Shown here piece by piece: positions 5,187 through 7,206 of a DNA stretch of 7,206 bases. The translations under genes and the position numbers were made by a program. Each line of letters begins with the position of its first letter. The first letter of the stretch is position 1. The DNA is taken from positions 1,383 through 8,588 of the forward strand of contig DBCB01000183.1 in the NCBI GenBank assembly GCA_002303765.1, given 5' to 3'. Source of the stretch: Planctomycetaceae bacterium UBA969 (GTDB lineage: Bacteria > Planctomycetota > Planctomycetia > Gemmatales > Gemmataceae). The notes beneath the pieces are model-generated. The model had not been told where the DNA came from and searched no databases. It saw only the letters and a list, made by a program, of their open reading frames with translations.

Positions 5187-7106
5187 ATGGATTCCTTTAT
5201 ATTTGCAACATTGTTCGTTGAGCGAGACCCTTTATCCTGGGTAGATGTTCCCTCAGGTATCTTGCAATGGGTACAAAGTGTGGGTGGATTTGCCTGCCTA
5301 GGCCTGGTGTTATGGCTGATATTTGGCTGGCTACGAACCTCTGCGGTCGATAAAAATAGGGTACCAGCTTGGAAGAAGATATTATTTAGTGCGCTGGCAG
5401 GCTCTGGCTTGATTCTGTTTGTAATTACCATCGGATTACGATTTACTAATGCAAACAAATATGAGGCGATGCAAAACGCAAAGTTCCTCGAAAACTTTCA
5501 GCTCCTTGCTAGCTCTCTTTGTCTTGCTGCAATCTTGCTGCCTTTTATTTGCAACCTACCTAGATTTAGCCTAAGGCGCATATTCGGCTTGGCCAAATTA
5601 AGCTTCCAAGAGGCACTACGCAGAAAAGTTGTTTACGCCTTTGCTGCACTGTTGCTTATTTTTCTTTTTGCAAGCTGGTTCATCCCCTACAAACCAGAGG
5701 ATCAGGTTCGAAGTTATGTACAGGTTGTTTACTGGGCGATGTCTCCTTTGTTTTTATTAACCTCTTCATTACTTGCAGCCTTCAGTATACCCGCAGATAT
5801 TAAAAGCCAAACCATCCACACGATTGTCACCAAGCCTGTTGAAAGGTTTGAAATCGTTGTTGGCAGGTTCTTAGGTTTCACCGCATTAATGACCGTGATT
5901 TTATTTGTAATGACTGCAACAAGTCTGCTTTATGTGATTAGAGGGATCGACCCTGCTGCTGCTTCAGAAAGTTTAAAAGCTCGAGTACCGCTATATGGTG
6001 ATCTAAGTTTTTTAAACACAGAAAACGACAAAAAAGGCGACAATGTAGGGCGTGAGTGGGAATATCGCAGTTATATCGCTGGGCCTGGCATGGGCGGAAA
6101 AGGCACCGCAACTGCAGTTTGGACTTTCCCTTTTCCCCCAACAAATCTTTCAGACCGAGAAAAGGTTCGTGCAGAATTCACCTTCGACATTTATCGTACA
6201 ACCAAGGGCCGTGAAAACCGGGGCGTTGCCTGCTCTTTCACCTTCCAAACTTGGCGCTATCGAGAAGGTGATGACAAAATTTATGAACGAGAAAAAAGGC
6301 AGGCACTGCTAAACCGTAACGGCAAATCCGATGCCCAGATCGAAAATGAACTCGCTGAAAAGTATGGCTATTTTGTTTACCCCAGTAAGCCAATTTTCGA
6401 TTACCAAACTCTTTCCTTAGATATCCCTTCCGGGTTATTTAAAAACGCAAACACTGACGATAGTAATAGGGCCACCGAACTTCGTAGTTCGAACAGAGCA
6501 ATTGAGCCCATCAAAGTAAAAGTGATCTGCCTAGACCCGACTCAATACATAGGCATGGCAAAATACGACTTATACTTCCGTGCAGATGACCCAGACTCCA
6601 CCAATGAAAAACTTTGGTTCTCGCTGAACTTCTTCAAGGGTTCGATGGGTCTTTGGTTGCGCATGTGCTTGGTTACTGGAATTTCAGTTTGCCTTAGCAC
6701 TTATTTAACTGGAGTTATCAGTTTGCTTTTCACCTTGATTTTATACATGGGTGGATTAGTGCAAGAGTTTATTCAGCAAGTTGCAATGGGGGTAAACCCT
6801 GGTGGTGGCCCTGTTGAAGCGCTCTTCAGGTTGGTAAGAAGAGAGAACATGGCTGCGCCATTAGAACAAACGACTGCAAACCAAATAGCCACGACCAGTG
6901 ATGTTTTCTTCCGCTGGATAATTCGCAGGTTGCTGGATATAATTCCAGATGTTGAGAGACTGGATTTCACGGTATTTGTTGCAGAAGGTTTCGATATCTC
7001 AGGAACTCAAATAATATTAAACGCTCTTATTTTGGTTGGTTATTTAGCTCCGTGGGCAATACTGGCTTATTTCCTGCTGAGATGGCGTGAAATCGCTTCT
7101 TCTTGA
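5187..7106 (+). CDS. Large ABC-2 type permease with a big extracytoplasmic domain
   Basis: This 639-residue membrane protein is the likely partner of the preceding ATPase. Nine hydrophobic segments are visible near residues 30-50, 63-85, 105-123, 148-167, 178-200, 226-251, 487-506, 507-525 and 608-632. Basic loops at 48-64 and 126-147 and the basic C-terminus fit an N-outside, C-inside topology. Segments 4-9 correspond to the six-helix ABC-2 core: an amphipathic lead-in ALRRKVV (143-149) precedes the first, and the family-typical IKSQTIHTIVTKPVERFEIV (205-224) lies in the cytoplasmic loop between segments 5 and 6. About 235 residues (252-485), mostly polar and apparently beta-rich, lie between segments 6 and 7 and would face outside the cytoplasm. 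The three N-terminal helices are extra to the core. The start is fixed by an in-frame TGA two codons upstream of ATG 5187; GGAG lies ten bases before it. No specific function is recognised; a planctomycete-type ABC-2 permease fits best. Confidence 0.88.
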   Translation: MDSFIFATLFVERDPLSWVDVPSGILQWVQSVGGFACLGLVLWLIFGWLRTSAVDKNRVPAWKKILFSALAGSGLILFVITIGLRFTNANKYEAMQNAKFLENFQLLASSLCLAAILLPFICNLPRFSLRRIFGLAKLSFQEALRRKVVYAFAALLLIFLFASWFIPYKPEDQVRSYVQVVYWAMSPLFLLTSSLLAAFSIPADIKSQTIHTIVTKPVERFEIVVGRFLGFTALMTVILFVMTATSLLYVIRGIDPAAASESLKARVPLYGDLSFLNTENDKKGDNVGREWEYRSYIAGPGMGGKGTATAVWTFPFPPTNLSDREKVRAEFTFDIYRTTKGRENRGVACSFTFQTWRYREGDDKIYEREKRQALLNRNGKSDAQIENELAEKYGYFVYPSKPIFDYQTLSLDIPSGLFKNANTDDSNRATELRSSNRAIEPIKVKVICLDPTQYIGMAKYDLYFRADDPDSTNEKLWFSLNFFKGSMGLWLRMCLVTGISVCLSTYLTGVISLLFTLILYMGGLVQEFIQQVAMGVNPGGGPVEALFRLVRRENMAAPLEQTTANQIATTSDVFFRWIIRRLLDIIPDVERLDFTVFVAEGFDISGTQIILNALILVGYLAPWAILAYFLLRWREIASS

Positions 7107-7139
7107 TTTTAATTGATACCCTGTTTCTTCTTTCAGGTT

Positions 7140-7206
7140 AGAGGTGTAGCATGGCAAGTCCTTTTCAAAAACAGGCAAGAGATCGTAAGTTCATTTACAT
7201 CGGTCT
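7140..7206 (+). CDS. Start of a third operon gene, product unknown (cut by the window edge)
   Basis: The coding part begins at ATG 7151; the span listed includes its ribosome binding site. AGAGGTGT (7140-7147) lies just upstream and is identical to the eight bases before the ATPase start (4222-4229), so translation here is likely. Eighteen full codons are visible, MASPFQKQARDRKFIYIG, followed by the first two bases of a probable leucine codon. The basic stretch KQARDRK leading into hydrophobic residues suggests an N-terminal membrane anchor with the N-terminus inside the cell. It starts 44 bases after the permease stop with no terminator between, so it is probably the third gene of the transporter operon. 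Too little is present to name a family. Confidence 0.65.

Noticed and set aside
1..7206. CRISPR array, insertion sequence, prophage or tRNA gene
   Set aside because: I found no regularly spaced repeats, no transposase or phage-like frame, no flanking terminal repeats and no cloverleaf-forming tRNA sequence. All substantial frames are accounted for by chromosomal genes.

Overview
The window reads as ordinary chromosomal DNA from a free-living bacterium. The best guess is a member of the Planctomycetota with a fairly AT-rich genome. This rests on three things: a 23S rRNA gene that is not preceded by a 16S gene, a pattern common in that phylum; an ABC transporter pair whose permease has extra N-terminal helices and a very large extracytoplasmic insert, resembling planctomycete proteins; and general protein resemblance. 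No search was run, so the phylum is an inference and no genus is offered.

Layout, left to right. Positions 1-502 hold the 5' part of a 23S rRNA gene on the minus strand, running off the left edge. Positions 503-891 are its leader and promoter region, with a boxB-like hairpin followed by a boxA-like antitermination sequence, a second AT-rich hairpin nearer the mature 5' end, and a possible promoter. Positions 892-3030 (minus) encode a full-length 4-alpha-glucanotransferase (MalQ, GH77). A 163-bp divergent intergenic region (3031-3193) contains a perfect 17-bp inverted repeat just before a plus-strand gene (3194-3904) for a bacterial aminoacyl-tRNA-protein transferase of the ATE/Bpt family. A 327-bp AT-rich gap (3905-4231) without a gene follows, holding a weak hairpin and promoter candidates. 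The rest is a plus-strand operon-like array: ABC ATPase (4232-5134), a large ABC-2 permease (5187-7106), and the first 18 codons of a further gene (7151 onward).

The ATPase and permease should form one membrane complex, and the third gene, with a similar ribosome binding site and 44-bp spacing, probably belongs to the same unit; the substrate cannot be read from the sequence. MalQ works in maltodextrin/glycogen metabolism and the transferase in N-end-rule protein turnover. They share only the intergenic region, and nothing links them functionally.

I do not see a clearly new biological system here. The observations most worth checking are the 17-bp inverted repeat, the stand-alone 23S unit with its own boxB-boxA leader, and the unusual permease architecture.
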